This document shows positions 62,480 to 64,000 of a DNA stretch of 64,000 bases, one piece after another (the stretch's first letter is position 1; every line of letters starts with the position of its first letter). Source of the DNA: an uncultured Clostridia bacterium (GTDB lineage: Bacteria; Bacillota; Clostridia; UBA1381). Both the position numbers and the translations under genes were made by a program. The notes below the pieces were generated by a model that worked only from the letters and a program-made list of their open reading frames with translations, was not told the origin of the DNA and did not search any database. The stretch lies in the NCBI GenBank assembly GCA_934462715.1, contig CAKSIJ010000015.1, forward strand, positions 1 through 64,000, in the 5' to 3' direction.

Positions 62480-63832
62480 ATGGGAAAGCTTTCGGTAAAG
62501 TTTAAAATCACACTTTGGTATACAATTATAATGATTATAATTTCCTTTGCCGTCCTTGTTGCAATGACATCTCTAAGCGCAGGGCTTTTAAAACGAAACA
62601 TATCCGAACGGATGATAAACACTGCCGACAGCTTTGCACGCGAGGTAGAAATAAGCAGAGATATTATTAACATTCCGAAATTCAAATTCTATAACCGCAG
62701 CGTTCACATGGTTTTGCTCGATGATAGTTTCAACGTAGCCGGAGGTCAGATTCCTTTCGGAATATCGGACGAAATGTCCTGCACCGATAACGGCGTGCGT
62801 GTTGAAAGTCACAACGGAAACGATTACTACGTTTTTGACAGACGGGTTCTGCGCCGTGACGGAAGCGTTTACTGGATCAAATCCTTCGTTTCCGCATCTG
62901 ATACCGTAAACAGCATCAATTCGGTTGCAAAAAACAACGCTATGCTGATTATAGTAATGATAATAGCGGCTTCTGCCGGAGGATATATAATAATAGGGAA
63001 AATACTCACGCCGGTGAATAAAATACGCCGTACAGCAGAGGAAATAAGCGAAAGCAACGATTTATCCCAAAGAATTTCCCTGCCCGACGGAAATGATGAA
63101 TTTCACAAGCTTGCGGCAAGCTTTGATAAAATGCTTGATAAAATCGAGCAGACCGTCGAGCGCGAAAAACAGTTTACGTCCGACGTGTCCCATGAGCTCC
63201 GCACTCCCGTTGCGGCTATACTTTCTTCATGCGAATACATGACCGGCTATGCAAAAACCTATGAAGATATAAAGGAATCGGCAGAGGGCGTGAAAAAGGA
63301 AGCCGAACGAATGTCAAAGCTTATATCGGAGCTTTTAACAATTTCAAGAATGGATAAAAACACGATTCAGTTAAGCTTTGAAGATGTGGACTTCGGCGAG
63401 CTTTTAAACTTTGTCTGTGATGAACAGACAGAAATTCATGACGACAATATCACGCTCAGCAGAAATATAGGCGAAAACATCATGGTCAAGGCGGACAGAT
63501 TCATGCTTGCACGGCTTTGCATTAATCTGATCTCAAATGCCTATAGCTACGGAAAGGATAACGGAAATATCACCGTCACTCTGACCTGTGATTCCGGTAA
63601 CGCCGTAATGAGCGTTACGGACGATGGAATCGGCATAGCGGAGGAAAATATTCCAAAAATATGGGAACGCTTCTATCAGGCAGATCCCTCCCGAACCATT
63701 GACGATAAAGGAAATATGGGACTCGGGCTTTCAATGGTTAAATGGATCGCCGATTGTCATAAAGGAAGTATGACCGTTAAAAGCACTCTCGGCAAGGGAA
63801 GTACGTTTACCTTTACAATGCCGATATGCTGA
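62480..63832 (+). CDS. HAMP-domain sensor histidine kinase
   Basis: A 450-residue kinase. Transmembrane helices at about 10-34 and 153-174 enclose an extracytoplasmic sensor. A HAMP linker (175-228) is followed by HisKA with His238 in FTSDVSHELRTPVAA. The ATPase domain has an N-box LARLCINLISNAYSYG, G1 VTDDGIGIAEEN, an F-box IWERFYQAD and G2 GLGLSMVKWI. The ATG at 62480 follows GGTGA; an in-frame GTG at 62456 lacks an SD. Cognate partner of the regulator at 61749. Confidence 0.95.
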   Translation: MGKLSVKFKITLWYTIIMIIISFAVLVAMTSLSAGLLKRNISERMINTADSFAREVEISRDIINIPKFKFYNRSVHMVLLDDSFNVAGGQIPFGISDEMSCTDNGVRVESHNGNDYYVFDRRVLRRDGSVYWIKSFVSASDTVNSINSVAKNNAMLIIVMIIAASAGGYIIIGKILTPVNKIRRTAEEISESNDLSQRISLPDGNDEFHKLAASFDKMLDKIEQTVEREKQFTSDVSHELRTPVAAILSSCEYMTGYAKTYEDIKESAEGVKKEAERMSKLISELLTISRMDKNTIQLSFEDVDFGELLNFVCDEQTEIHDDNITLSRNIGENIMVKADRFMLARLCINLISNAYSYGKDNGNITVTLTCDSGNAVMSVTDDGIGIAEENIPKIWERFYQADPSRTIDDKGNMGLGLSMVKWIADCHKGSMTVKSTLGKGSTFTFTMPIC

Positions 63833-63853
63833 AATTATTGATAAGCTTTACAA

Positions 63854-63885
63854 ATCCGGTAATTGCTGTGAAACAATTACCGGAT
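63854..63885 (+). terminator. Stem-loop terminator after the histidine kinase
   Basis: ATCCGGTAATTG and CAATTACCGGAT are perfect 12-bp arms with an 8-nt loop, 21 nt after the stop. The following T-stretch is short (ATTTCATT). Confidence 0.75.
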
Positions 63886-63891
63886 ATTTCA

Positions 63892-63920
63892 TTGACAAAT
63901 GCACAAAAAAGGTATATAAT
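63892..63920 (+). promoter_or_regulatory. Promoter of the gene entering at the right edge
   Basis: TTGACA (63892-63897), a 17-nt spacer and TATAAT (63915-63920), full consensus. SD CGGAG follows about 8 nt before the ATG at 63958. Confidence 0.85.
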
Positions 63921-63957
63921 TCTATTATTATAAAAAACAGAAAAAACGGAGATAATT

Positions 63958-64000
63958 ATGTTTGAAATTTTACACACCAATGGATTGGCAAGAAGAGGAC
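63958..64000 (+). CDS. tgt: Partial CDS, probable queuine tRNA-ribosyltransferase N-terminus
   Basis: Only 14 codons are inside the window, reading MFEILHTNGLARRG. The pattern of a short strand, then (K/H)T-G-ARRG, matches Tgt N-termini, where the ARRG segment precedes the T-HG-ETP motif. The reading continues past the window, so the assignment rests on very little sequence plus a good promoter and SD. Tgt would exchange guanine 34 for a queuine precursor in tRNA. Confidence 0.5.
   Translation, partial: MFEILHTNGLARRG

Overview
The window looks like a chromosomal segment of a Gram-positive, Clostridia-type gut or rumen anaerobe. The evidence is strong GGAGG Shine-Dalgarno (SD) sites, several TTG and GTG starts, near-consensus TTGACA/TATAAT promoters, LplB/YtcP-type sugar permeases, YesM/YesN two-component proteins, and S-layer-homology (SLH) and InlB B-repeat surface proteins. 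The mix of SLH proteins, beta-helix enzymes and a GH78-like enzyme recalls pectin- or hemicellulose-degrading Firmicutes, but the species cannot be named. No rRNA, tRNA, CRISPR array or prophage was seen.

Layout. 80-1174: ychF. 1381-6396: a probable five-gene unit with a sugar nucleotidyltransferase, two paralogous single-pass membrane proteins and two G3E (COG0523) GTPases. 6437-7422: a lone HipA-like kinase with its own promoter. 7493-16496: a complete histidine operon on the minus strand (yerC-hisZ-G-D-C-B-H-A-F-IE-hisJ) with a palindromic operator between -35 and -10. 16604-29468: a carbohydrate region with a GH78-like enzyme, a DUF4091 enzyme, an AraC regulator, a six-gene operon ending in a GH125 mannosidase, and a 255-bp MITE with intact 8-bp target duplications. 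29551-57132: a 13-gene minus-strand polysaccharide-utilisation operon of about 27 kb. 57357-63885: a response regulator, then VTC-DUF4956-CotH, then an OmpR regulator and HAMP kinase. 63892-64000: promoter and first codons of a probable tgt.

How the genes fit together. The large operon reads as a self-contained Gram-positive PUL: a sensor pair leads it, lipoproteins and permeases import oligosaccharides, secreted beta-helix and InlB-repeat proteins act outside, and SLH proteins may hold partners on the wall. The heparinase-like, GH78-like, DUF4091 and GH125 enzymes lack signal peptides and probably work on sugars inside the cell. The VTC/DUF4956/CotH cluster, bracketed by two-component genes, is a coherent system of unknown purpose.

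Most unusual signal. Ten genes of unrelated function are preceded by the same small module: a GC-rich hairpin (typically GCCGCC-loop-GGCGGC), a 5-nt linker of form RnAAY, then the SD. Four copies carry a second AT-rich stem-loop just upstream, making a composite intergenic repeat of about 70 bp. Reading frames run through the module and could lead gene callers to add false N-termini.
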